Below are positions 1 to 6,026 of a stretch of 6,616 nt of DNA, piece after piece. Source of the DNA: Candidatus Rokuibacteriota bacterium (lineage in GTDB: Bacteria; Methylomirabilota; Methylomirabilia; Rokubacteriales; CSP1-6); contig JACQRS010000325.1 in NCBI GenBank assembly GCA_016206385.1, forward strand, positions 1 through 6,616, written 5' to 3'. The notes under the pieces were generated by a model, which saw only the letters and a program-made list of their open reading frames with translations, ran no database searches and was not told the DNA's origin. Within the stretch, counting starts at the first letter, position 1, and each line of letters opens with the position of its first letter. The translations under genes and the position numbers were made by a program.

Positions 1-240
1 GCGCTGGATCATGAGGCGGCGCCGGGCCTCCAGCGCCCGGAGCCGGAGCGCCTCGTGCCGCTGCTCGGCCTGGGCGAGGATCTCGGGTGACGCGACCCCC
101 TCCAGCTGGTCCAGTTGGGAGGCCAGCGCCGCCAGCTCGTCCAGCAGGCGCTGCACCTGCTCCCCCGCCCGGCCCAGCGCTTCGGCCTTTTCCCGCGCAA
201 TCTCCTGGTTGATCCGTCTGAGTGACTCCTCCCGATTCAT
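1..240 (-). CDS. Hypothetical coiled-coil protein, N-terminal 80 codons (3' end outside window)
   Basis: Reading the minus strand from the ATG at 240-238 gives 80 codons with no stop before the window edge, so the C-terminus is missing. The start ATG overlaps the TGA of the upstream glycosyltransferase gene (ATGA). It is preceded by GGTGGAG at 254-248, 7 nt from the ATG, which is a usable ribosome binding site. The visible protein begins [20 protein letters not shown] and is almost entirely charged or hydrophobic helix formers (E, R, Q, L, A). A short break, EGVASPE, lies near residue 47, so it looks like two coiled-coil helices. There is no signal peptide or membrane segment and no catalytic motif. 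I do not recognise a family. The overlap implies translational coupling to the glycosyltransferase, but that says little about function. Confidence 0.7.
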   Translation of the reverse strand, partial: MNREESLRRINQEIAREKAEALGRAGEQVQRLLDELAALASQLDQLEGVASPEILAQAEQRHEALRLRALEARRRLMIQR

Positions 241-1391
241 CTGGCGGCTCCACCGTTCAGCAGCCGCCCGTAGAGGGCGGCGACGCGGGCCGACTGGCGC
301 TCTGCCCCGAAGTGCTGACAGGCGATCTCGCGGGCCCGTCCCCCCATCGCCCCCCGGCGAACGGGATCGAGCAGAAGCTCGATTGCCGCCTCAGCCAGGG
401 CGCGCGGATCGGGCTTGACGAGGAGGCCGGTCTCGCCATCCGCGACCACCTCGTCCACACCCGGCCCGGCCACCGCGACACACGGAAGCCCAGAGGCGTG
501 GGCCTCCGCCAGCACGAGTCCCTGGGTCTCGGTCTGAGAGGCAAAGCAGAAGAGGTCAACGGCCCGATAGTAGTCGGGCAGCCCCTCACGGGGTTGCACG
601 CCAACGAAGCTCACTCGCTCACCCGCGGAAGTGCCGCGCGCGCGGGCCCGAAGCCTGACCGCCTGGGTCCCCTGCCCCACGACGACCAGGCGCGCCCGGG
701 GCAGCGCCTCCACCACCAGCCTGAAGGCATCGAGGAGCCGCTCCACGCTCTTCTCCCGGTCGAGGCGGCCGACGTAGAGCAGGATCGGCTCATCCGGGGG
801 GAGGCCGAGGGCGCACCGCGCACGAGCCCGGTCGCCGGGCGTGAAGCGGTCAAGCGGAACCCCGGTGGGAACCACCTCGATGGGCGTCGTCACCCCGCGC
901 GTCCGGAGCACGCTCCGCACTGCCTCCGACGGCGCGATCACCAGGTCCGACCCGTTCGCGAAGCGCGTGCTCCAGCTCACGGCGAGCCGCTCCACCAGGC
1001 CCCGGCGGAAGGGCACGTAATGGGCGTACTTCTCGTAATGGGTGTGGTAGGTGAAGACCAGCGGTTGGCCCTGCCGTCGCGCCAGCCGGCGTGCCGTGCC
1101 ACCCAGGAGAAAGGGATGCTGGGCGTGGAAGATGTCCAGCGCCAGGCCCTCGATCATCTGCGCGACGCGCCGCGACCAGGGGATGGCGAGGGAGAACTCC
1201 GGGTACGTCAGCGCGGGGAGCGACGGGAAGCGAACGACCCCGGGCGGGTCAGGAGCGGAGCCCGGGAAGCGCGGGGCGAAGACCCACGCTCGATGGCCGA
1301 GGGCGTGAAGGCCGGCCCGCAGCGTCTCCACCGAGGTCGGGACTCCCCCGCGGACGGGGAGATAGTTGTTCGTGAAGAGCCCGACCCGCAT
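237..1391 (-). CDS. GT4-family glycosyltransferase, possibly a diacylglycerol glucosyltransferase
   Basis: A complete 384-residue protein, normal length for a GT-B fold group 1 (GT4) retaining glycosyltransferase. The N-terminal half, which binds the acceptor, starts [20 protein letters not shown] with the glycine-rich loop GGVPTS (15-20). It contains HAQHPF (89-94) and [14 protein letters not shown] (115-128); the latter resembles the HT-x-YE-x-YxHY region of diacylglycerol glucosyltransferases. The C-terminal, nucleotide-sugar-binding half has [11 protein letters not shown] (204-214, Arg209 and Lys214 in the usual phosphate-contact positions). It also has the EX7E signature (Glu288 to Glu296 in [17 protein letters not shown]), followed by [16 protein letters not shown] membrane-lipid acceptor is inferred from the [10 protein letters not shown] resemblance only; another sugar or lipid acceptor is possible. 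The protein lacks transmembrane segments, so it would act at the cytoplasmic membrane face. The start codon lies 7 nt after the TAG of the DUF151 gene (TAG CGGCTCC ATG) with no recognisable Shine-Dalgarno, so translation probably depends on re-initiation. It overlaps the next gene by 4 nt. Confidence 0.92.
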   Translation of the reverse strand: MRVGLFTNNYLPVRGGVPTSVETLRAGLHALGHRAWVFAPRFPGSAPDPPGVVRFPSLPALTYPEFSLAIPWSRRVAQMIEGLALDIFHAQHPFLLGGTARRLARRQGQPLVFTYHTHYEKYAHYVPFRRGLVERLAVSWSTRFANGSDLVIAPSEAVRSVLRTRGVTTPIEVVPTGVPLDRFTPGDRARARCALGLPPDEPILLYVGRLDREKSVERLLDAFRLVVEALPRARLVVVGQGTQAVRLRARARGTSAGERVSFVGVQPREGLPDYYRAVDLFCFASQTETQGLVLAEAHASGLPCVAVAGPGVDEVVADGETGLLVKPDPRALAEAAIELLLDPVRRGAMGGRAREIACQHFGAERQSARVAALYGRLLNGGAAR

Positions 1392-1398
1392 GGAGCCG

Positions 1399-1902
1399 CT
1401 AGGTCTTGTTGAACCTGCCGAAGTCCTCGGGCTTCAGGTTTTCGAGCCACTCTTTGAGCTTCTCGCGGTCATCGGGGCTGACCGCCTCGCCCTCCTTGGT
1501 CACCTCCACGCTCTTGGCCCTCCGCACCACATCCTCCTCGACAAAGATGGGCGCACCCACGCGAAGGGCCAGGGCGATGGCGTCGGAGGGACGGGAGTCC
1601 ACCGTGAGCTCGGCCCCGCCGAGCTGGAGGTGGATCGCGGCGAAGAACGTGTTGTCCCGGAGGTCGTTGACCACGATCTTCAGGACGCGCGCCTCCAGCG
1701 CCTCCAGGATGTTCTTGATGAGGTCATGGGTCATCGGCCGGGGCGTGGTGATTTTCTCCAGTTCCAGGGCGATGGCGTTGGCCTCGAAGATCCCCACCCA
1801 GATGGGGAGCGAGCGCTTCTCCTCCTCGTCCCGCAGGATGATGATGGGCATGTTCGAGAGCGGGTCGAGGGCGAGCCCGCGCACCTTCATCTCAACCCAC
1901 AT
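1399..1902 (-). CDS. Bifunctional nuclease family protein (DUF151)
   Basis: A 167-residue protein of the DUF151 (bifunctional DNase/RNase) family, which includes Thermotoga TM0160 and plant BBD proteins. Family blocks are visible in order: VRGLALDP (7-14); MPIIILRDEEEKRSLPIWVG (18-37) continuing into IFEANAIALELE; RPMTHDLIKNIL (55-66); LGGAELTVDSRPSDAIALAL (94-113); and GAPIFVEEDVV (116-126). The acidic helical tail ends KEWLENLKPEDFGRF, as in the bacterial members. Nuclease activity is known for some homologues but its cellular role in bacteria is not settled. The start is chosen at 1902 because a strong GAGGAGG (1916-1910) sits 7 nt upstream, inside the last codons of miaB, leaving a 2-nt gap from the miaB stop (TGA TC ATG). 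A longer reading of the same frame to 2469 runs through miaB and is Pro/Arg/Gly-rich, so I reject it. Confidence 0.93.
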   Translation of the reverse strand: MWVEMKVRGLALDPLSNMPIIILRDEEEKRSLPIWVGIFEANAIALELEKITTPRPMTHDLIKNILEALEARVLKIVVNDLRDNTFFAAIHLQLGGAELTVDSRPSDAIALALRVGAPIFVEEDVVRRAKSVEVTKEGEAVSPDDREKLKEWLENLKPEDFGRFNKT

Positions 1903-1904
1903 GA

Positions 1905-3230
1905 TCAGTCCTCCTCGTCGACCAACTCGCCCCGGAGACTGTGGGGCATGGCTTGAGTGATCCGGACCCGCACCAGTTCGCCGTAGAGGGTCCGGCCCTG
2001 CCCGTCGAAGTTGACCACCCGGTTGCAACGCGTGCGGCCCGAGAGCTCCCGCGGATCCTTCCTGGAGACCCCGTCCACCAGGACCTCGAGGGTGCGCCCC
2101 TCCAGGGCGCGGCTCTTCTCCGCGCCGACCCGGTTGGCCACCTCCAGGAGGCGCGTGAGTCGGGCCGCCTTGACCGGCTCGGGCACCTGGTCCGGGAACT
2201 CGGCTGCCGGCGTGCGGGGCCGGGGCGAGTATCGGAACGCGAACACGCTGTCGTACTGGACGGTCTCCACCATCTCGACCGTGGCCTCGAAGTCTTCCTC
2301 GCTCTCGCCCGGAAAGCCGACGATGAGATCGGTCGAGAGCGCGATCCCCGGCACCGTCTCTTCCAGCTCGGCGATCAGCTCCAGGTACCGGCCCCGGCTG
2401 TAGCCGCGGTTCATCCGCACGAGGACGCGGTCGGAGCCCGACTGGAGCGGGAGGTGCAGGTACTGGCACACTTTGGGGACCTCGGCCATGACGCGGATGA
2501 GCCGGGAGGTCAGGTTCACCGGGTTGGAGGTCACGAACCGGATCCGCTCGATGCCGTCCAGCTCGTTCACCTGGTCAAGAAGCGCGGCCAGGTCCGTGGG
2601 GGGGTCCAGGTCCTTGCCGTAGGCGTTGACGTTCTGCCCGAGCAGCGTCACCTCCCGGTACCCTTGCCCCGCGAGCCCGCGGATCTCGGCCAGGATGGAT
2701 TCGACGCTGTGGCTGCGCTCCCGGCCGCGCGTGTACGGAACCACGCAGAACGCGCAGAATTTGTCGCACCCTTCCATCACGGTCACAAAGGCCTTGAGTC
2801 GGTCCCCGCTCTGCGGCTTGGCGGTAATCTTGACGAGCGGGGCTTCCCCGGTCTCCAGCACGGGGCGCCGCTCGCGCTTGACGCGCTCCACCAGCTCGCC
2901 CACGCGCGAGATGGCCGGCGACCCGAAGACCAGGTCCACGACAGGAGCGCGCTCCATGATGGCCGCCTGCCGGAGCTGGGCCATGCACCCGATGACGCCG
3001 ATGATGAGCTCGGGGTTCTTCCGCTTGAGCGGCTTGAGCTGGCCGAGCTTTGAAAAGACCTTCTCCTCGGCCTTCTCGCGGATGGAGCAGGTGTTCAGCA
3101 GGATCAGGTCGGCGTCGTCTTCGCGGTCGGTGAGATCGTAGTTGTGAAGGGTCTTGAGGAGGCCGGCCACTCGCTCCGAGTCATACTCGTTCATCTGGCA
3201 GCCGTAGGTGATGACGTGGAGCTTGGCCAT
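1905..3230 (-). CDS. miaB: tRNA-2-methylthio-N6-dimethylallyladenosine synthase MiaB
   Basis: A complete 441-residue radical-SAM methylthiotransferase. It adds the 2-methylthio group to i6A at position 37 of tRNAs reading UNN codons, using S-adenosylmethionine and two [4Fe-4S] clusters, in the cytoplasm. The N-terminal methylthiotransferase domain has the three auxiliary-cluster cysteines: Cys11 in YGCQMNEYDSERV, Cys48 in LNTCSIREKAEEKV, and Cys82 in GVIGCMAQ. The radical-SAM cluster is CxxxCxxC at Cys155, Cys159 and Cys162 (GCDKFCAFCVVPYTRGRERS). Further core motifs are LLGQNVNAYG, LPLQSGSDRVL.RMNRGY, and STDLIVGFPGESEEDF. A TRAM RNA-binding domain closes the protein (about 375-435, GRTRCNRVVNF). 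The YGCQMNEYDS and TRCNRVVNF motifs favour MiaB over RimO or MtaB. It is first in the operon, 30 nt downstream of the expected transcript start; its ribosome binding site is weak (CGGGTC region). Its last codons carry the ribosome binding site of the DUF151 gene. Confidence 0.97.
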   Translation of the reverse strand: MAKLHVITYGCQMNEYDSERVAGLLKTLHNYDLTDREDDADLILLNTCSIREKAEEKVFSKLGQLKPLKRKNPELIIGVIGCMAQLRQAAIMERAPVVDLVFGSPAISRVGELVERVKRERRPVLETGEAPLVKITAKPQSGDRLKAFVTVMEGCDKFCAFCVVPYTRGRERSHSVESILAEIRGLAGQGYREVTLLGQNVNAYGKDLDPPTDLAALLDQVNELDGIERIRFVTSNPVNLTSRLIRVMAEVPKVCQYLHLPLQSGSDRVLVRMNRGYSRGRYLELIAELEETVPGIALSTDLIVGFPGESEEDFEATVEMVETVQYDSVFAFRYSPRPRTPAAEFPDQVPEPVKAARLTRLLEVANRVGAEKSRALEGRTLEVLVDGVSRKDPRELSGRTRCNRVVNFDGQGRTLYGELVRVRITQAMPHSLRGELVDEED

Positions 3231-3266
3231 GAGACCCGATGAAAAACTCTTGTAACTATGCTACTT

Positions 3267-3295
3267 ACCCTATCATCGCGACGTGGGGTTGTCAA
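3267..3295 (-). promoter_or_regulatory. Putative sigma70 promoter of the miaB operon
   Basis: On the minus strand a perfect TTGACA (-35) lies at 3295-3290. A 17-bp spacer separates it from TAGGGT (-10) at 3272-3267, which keeps the T, A and final T of the consensus. Transcription would start near 3260 and give a leader of about 30 nt before the miaB ATG at 3230. The surrounding 60 bases are visibly more AT-rich than the flanking genes. The -35 overlaps the T-rich end of the presumed upstream terminator. Confidence 0.6.
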
Positions 3296-3333
3296 CAAAC
3301 CGGGGCCAAAATGGCCGCCGGGCGGCTCCCGGC
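3296..3333 (-). terminator. Tandem stem-loops downstream of the FBPA/P-like gene, probable terminator
   Basis: Two abutting perfect stem-loops lie about 60-90 bases past the FBPA/P-like stop codon. In the direction of transcription they are GCCGGG/CCCGGC with a 5-nt loop (3333-3317), then GGCCA/TGGCC with a TTT loop (3316-3304). CCGG and then TTTGTT follow. The T tract is short and set back by 4 nt, so this is not a textbook intrinsic terminator. It may terminate inefficiently or act as an RNA-stabilising 3' structure. Confidence 0.4.
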
Positions 3334-3391
3334 GTCCACTTGGCTTCGTGCGGAGGGACGGCGACGCGGGCAGGTTTCTCCACCGCGCGGG

Positions 3392-4870
3392 TCACACCGC
3401 GCGGGGCTTCGCAAGGGCCTTGGCCTTCCGGCCGTCGCCGTTCCAGACCGGGGGCGGCTTGATCTCGAACTGCTTCTCGAGCCGGCTGCGCCGCTGCTTC
3501 CAGCCCTCCTGGTACTCGAGCTCGTCCTCGTGGAGCGTGGCGGGTTGGCGAATTCCATGGGCCGTGCGGAACTGGACCGCCAGCTCCGAGGCGCGCTGCC
3601 GGACGTAGTCCCACGGCGTGCCGAGGGCGAACTGGTCGGACACCGCGCCGATCCGCCCGGTATGGATGTTCGCCGAGAGCGTGACGCTGGAGATGATCGG
3701 CCCCGACCAGTAGGAAGTCTGCCAGTTGATCGGCACCGGCAGGATGTGGAGGTTGTGGCTGCCGCGGCAGTCGCCGGCCACCATCGGACAGGTCGCCCAG
3801 GGCGAGGTGATCTCCCCCGGTGCCGGCCAGTCCCCCTGCGCGAACGCCAGCAGGACCGGGTCGTCCTTCCCCCCGTAGGTAAAGCCCTTCTTGGTCTTGA
3901 TGTTGTGGAGACGCTCGGCCGAGACCACGTACCCGAGCTGCGCCCTCTCCCCTTTCTCGTCCCGGCTCCAGATCCGAGCCACGACGAAGCGCGAGGAGCG
4001 GCAGAGCCCCTCGATGTCGAACAGGTCCTCGGGTGAGCGAAGGGCAATTACCTTCTCCTGAAGGCCTTTGGCCAGCTCTTCCATCTTGCCGTCCAGAGCC
4101 TTCTGGTCCCTGGGATGCGCCCCGGCCTCGATGGCCTGGGCCTTGGTGTCCAGGTCCACGATCTCCATGATGTAGCCACGCTTCATCCTCGAGGAGGCGA
4201 TGACGAGCCCGGAGTTGAAGCGCGGGAGCATGTAGGCGCCGGTGGCGTAGTAGTTGAAGGCCATCGGTTCGGTCTTGTCCGCAAAGGAGACCAGCACCGT
4301 CTGCGAAGGGTTCTCCTGCCGCACCGGGAGCGGCAGCACCACGGTTGCGGGACCGGCGCCGCGGAGGTTTCCGGTAAAGGCGTCAGCCACCAGGTCCTGC
4401 CCCGGCCCGTAGAGGCCGAGCTCCGACGCCTTGTCGGCGCCCAGCTTGAGCGCGTCCCAGAGCAGCTCGTCCACCACAGACATGGGGACGGTCTCCGACA
4501 TGATCCCCGTGACCGCGATGTCGTCCCCGGTGTGGGTGACCATCAGGGAGCTGAAGATGGGCTCACCCTGGAAGGCGTTGTTCTCCAGGACGAAGCGCGT
4601 GACGGCCGCCTTGACCTCTTCGGCGGCCACCACGTGGCCCCCCACGCCCCCCACGTCCGCCTTGGTCGCCTTGACGAAGCGCTGGATCAGCTCCGGCTTC
4701 TTGGCGAAGACGTAGGCCCTGTAGGAGAAGATGTTGGGCGTGTTCGTGACGGGGATCTTTTCCGCCGTGGACTGGGGAAGGCCCTCGAGGTTGTCCTTTG
4801 ACTCGTGGTAGCTCGAGAGCGGAATGCGTCCCTTGCCGTTGCCCGGACCGTAGCGCTTTTGGTTGGCCAT
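3392..4870 (-). CDS. Divergent fructose-1,6-bisphosphate aldolase/phosphatase (FBPA/P) family enzyme
   Basis: A 492-residue homologue of the FBPA/P family, the Mg-dependent enzyme of archaea and some bacteria that condenses triose phosphates to fructose-1,6-bisphosphate and dephosphorylates it in gluconeogenesis. Family motifs are KADVGGVGGH (70-79), HTGDD (113-117), ELGLYGPGQDL (150-160), FADKTEP (197-203), YGGKDDP (332-338), RGSHN (369-373) and LEYQEG (451-456). They conserve the usual metal ligands (Asp72, His79, Asp116/117, Gln158, Asp199, Asp336/337) and the Schiff-base loop Tyr332 and Lys335. Oddities: typical members are near 360-400 residues. This one has about 60 extra N-terminal residues, extra sequence around 245-280, and YWSGPIISSV (387-396) where the family has FDGPPRV. 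The substrate may therefore differ from fructose bisphosphate, or one activity may be lost. No signal peptide is present, so it should be cytosolic. The start at 4870 is chosen for its GAGGAGGG 4 nt upstream; an earlier in-frame ATG at 4936 falls in the promoter region. It is divergent from a SorC regulator. Family membership is firm, exact reaction uncertain. Confidence 0.85.
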   Translation of the reverse strand: MANQKRYGPGNGKGRIPLSSYHESKDNLEGLPQSTAEKIPVTNTPNIFSYRAYVFAKKPELIQRFVKATKADVGGVGGHVVAAEEVKAAVTRFVLENNAFQGEPIFSSLMVTHTGDDIAVTGIMSETVPMSVVDELLWDALKLGADKASELGLYGPGQDLVADAFTGNLRGAGPATVVLPLPVRQENPSQTVLVSFADKTEPMAFNYYATGAYMLPRFNSGLVIASSRMKRGYIMEIVDLDTKAQAIEAGAHPRDQKALDGKMEELAKGLQEKVIALRSPEDLFDIEGLCRSSRFVVARIWSRDEKGERAQLGYVVSAERLHNIKTKKGFTYGGKDDPVLLAFAQGDWPAPGEITSPWATCPMVAGDCRGSHNLHILPVPINWQTSYWSGPIISSVTLSANIHTGRIGAVSDQFALGTPWDYVRQRASELAVQFRTAHGIRQPATLHEDELEYQEGWKQRRSRLEKQFEIKPPPVWNGDGRKAKALAKPRAV

Positions 4871-4874
4871 GGTG

Positions 4875-4882
4875 CCCTCCTC
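4875..4882 (-). promoter_or_regulatory. Ribosome binding site deciding the FBPA/P-like start
   Basis: The minus strand reads GAGGAGGG, CACC, then ATG. This strong Shine-Dalgarno fixes the start at 4870 (MANQKRYGPG) rather than the in-frame ATG at 4936, which has no comparable site. Confidence 0.8.
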
Positions 4883-4908
4883 GGCGGTGTGAGGGGATGA
4901 AAAGGCTG

Positions 4909-4937
4909 TCGCAATTAGAAGCTTAGTGCGGTACAAT
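4909..4937 (+). promoter_or_regulatory. Putative promoter of the SorC-family regulator
   Basis: TACAAT at 4932-4937 matches the -10 consensus in five of six positions. Seventeen bases upstream, TCGCAA (4909-4914) is only a weak -35. A start near 4944 would leave a leader of about 37 nt. A weak -35 suits a low-level repressor gene. The -10 lies between the -35 and -10 of the opposing promoter. Confidence 0.45.
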
Positions 4938-4949
4938 TTAGTGTGTCAA
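4920..4949 (-). promoter_or_regulatory. Putative sigma70 promoter of the FBPA/P-like gene
   Basis: The minus strand carries a perfect TTGACA at 4949-4944, an 18-bp spacer and TAAGCT at 4925-4920 (T, A and final T of the -10 consensus). Transcription would start near 4913, leaving a leader of about 43 nt that contains the strong ribosome binding site. It overlaps the regulator's promoter on the other strand, so the two genes may be transcribed in competition. Confidence 0.5.
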
Positions 4950-4968
4950 GCAAAAAATTTAATTAAGT

Positions 4969-4980
4969 GAAATTAATTTC
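4969..4980. promoter_or_regulatory. Perfect 12-bp palindrome abutting the regulator start, candidate operator
   Basis: GAAATTAATTTC is a perfect inverted repeat ending at the base before the GTG start of the SorC gene. An 8-bp palindrome TTAATTAA lies just upstream at 4959-4966. The AT-rich block 4951-4980 contrasts sharply with the GC-rich flanks. A repressor bound here would sit downstream of the regulator's own predicted transcription start and upstream of the FBPA/P-like -35. Operator function is inferred from position and symmetry; AT-rich promoter DNA makes short palindromes fairly likely by chance. Confidence 0.35.
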
Positions 4981-5991
4981 GTGACCACCGTACGCGAGCT
5001 CGCCAGCCGCCAGGAGCTGAGGCAGATGGTCCAGTGCCTGGAGCTCTACTACCACCAGCAGCGACACCAGAAGGAGATCGCCAAGGTCCTCGGCCTCTCC
5101 TCCTCCAAGGTCTCGCGCCTCCTCAAGCGCGCCTTCGCCGAGGGGCTGATTCGCGTGGAGCTGGACCTGCCGCAGAACCCTCGCCTGGAGGCGGCGCTCC
5201 TGGAGCGCTTCGGCCTCCGCGACGCGGTGGTGATTCCGGTAGGCTCCCAGCACCAGGTCAAGGAGGAGCTGGGGGCGGCGGCCGCCCGCTACTTCGAGAA
5301 GGTGGCGGCCAACGGCATCTCGGTGGGGATCTCCTGCGGCTTCACCCTGTACCACACCATCCGCCAGCTCCGGGAGCGGCGCTTCCGCGACCTCACGCTC
5401 TTTCCGCTCTCGGGAGAGTCCACCCTCAAGCTGGTGGACCTCTTCCCCAACACCCTGGTGGGGATGATGGCGGCCAAGTACCGGCCCCACGTCACCGCCT
5501 ACGCGCTCCCCATCCAGCTCTTCGGCTCCCTCCGGGAGATCGAGGCCGAGCGGCGGCGGCTCCTGAAGAGCCCGGAGATCCGCTGGATCTACGAGCAGGC
5601 GCAGGATGCGCAGATCGCCCTGGTGGGGATCGGCATGATCGGCGAGGAGACCCCCGGCTTCTGCTCGCTGGCCGAGGCCTACGGGGTGAGCGTGAAGAAG
5701 CTCAGGGCCATGGGGGTGGTGGGAGAGATCAATTACCAGCCCTTCGACGCCCGCGGCCAGGTGGCCGACCGCAAGGAACTCCGGGGGCTGACCCGCCGGG
5801 TGCTGGGGGTCTCCGCGGAGCGGCTCAGAGAGATGTCGCACTCCTACGGACGCTACGTGATCGCGGTCGCGGGCGGGTCGCAGAAGCTGGAGGCGATCCG
5901 GGGCGCGCTCCGGGGCCGCTTTATGAACGTCCTGATCACCGACGAGGACACCGCGCTCAGGCTCGTGGAGGACGCGAGCCGCACCCCGTGA
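4981..5991 (+). CDS. SorC-family sugar-phosphate-responsive transcriptional regulator (CggR-like architecture)
   Basis: A 336-residue regulator with an N-terminal helix-turn-helix at about 29-52 (HQKEIAKVLGLSSSKVSRLL), preceded by the typical LELYYHQQ helix (20-27). The rest is a SorC sugar-binding effector domain. Its family motifs are GISVGISCGFTL (112-123, the phosphosugar-binding loop region), ALVGIGMIG (213-221), GVVGEINYQPFDARG (245-259), and VIAVAGGSQKLEAIRGALRG (293-312) followed by LITDEDTALRLVE. Members bind a phosphorylated sugar and usually repress a neighbouring metabolic operon. CggR of Bacillus, in this family, responds to fructose-1,6-bisphosphate. Here the obvious target is the divergent FBPA/P-like gene. 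The start is uncertain. GTG at 4981 has no good ribosome binding site (AAGTGA is the best) and a stop precedes it in frame at 4960. ATG at 5026 (residue 16) has AGGAG 9 nt upstream and still keeps the helix-turn-helix. The ligand cannot be told from sequence alone. Confidence 0.9.
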   Translation: MTTVRELASRQELRQMVQCLELYYHQQRHQKEIAKVLGLSSSKVSRLLKRAFAEGLIRVELDLPQNPRLEAALLERFGLRDAVVIPVGSQHQVKEELGAAAARYFEKVAANGISVGISCGFTLYHTIRQLRERRFRDLTLFPLSGESTLKLVDLFPNTLVGMMAAKYRPHVTAYALPIQLFGSLREIEAERRRLLKSPEIRWIYEQAQDAQIALVGIGMIGEETPGFCSLAEAYGVSVKKLRAMGVVGEINYQPFDARGQVADRKELRGLTRRVLGVSAERLREMSHSYGRYVIAVAGGSQKLEAIRGALRGRFMNVLITDEDTALRLVEDASRTP

Positions 5992-6026
5992 CGTCCGGAC
6001 CGCGGCGCGCTGCACGGCGCCGAGGC

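Noticed and set aside
222..1412. Long plus-strand open frame (396 codons) opposite the glycosyltransferase gene
   Set aside because: It is rich in Arg, Gly, Pro and His with no recognisable motif. The opposite strand has a clear GT4 protein, so this is a mirror frame produced by high GC at codon third positions.
1903..2469. N-terminal extension of the DUF151 gene to an upstream ATG
   Set aside because: It overlaps miaB out of frame, is low-complexity Pro/Arg/Gly sequence with no homology, and ignores the strong ribosome binding site at 1916-1910.
1941..3053. Long plus-strand open frame opposite miaB
   Set aside because: Its composition is that of an antisense shadow (His, Arg, Val, Gly, Leu). 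MiaB is unmistakable on the minus strand.
4871..4936. Earlier start for the FBPA/P-like gene (MYRTKLLIATAFSS), which looks a little like a signal peptide
   Set aside because: It begins inside the predicted promoter and lacks a ribosome binding site. The ATG at 4870 has a near-ideal one, and FBPA/P enzymes are cytosolic.
4959..4966. TTAATTAA 8-bp palindrome as a separate operator
   Set aside because: Short AT palindromes are common in AT-rich promoter DNA. It is mentioned only as context for the stronger 12-bp palindrome.
6003..6022. CGGCGC/GCGCCG stem-loop between the convergent SorC and accA genes
   Set aside because: The stem is only 6 bp with an 8-nt loop and has no T tract on either strand. 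In GC-rich DNA this is expected by chance, so I do not call it a bidirectional terminator.
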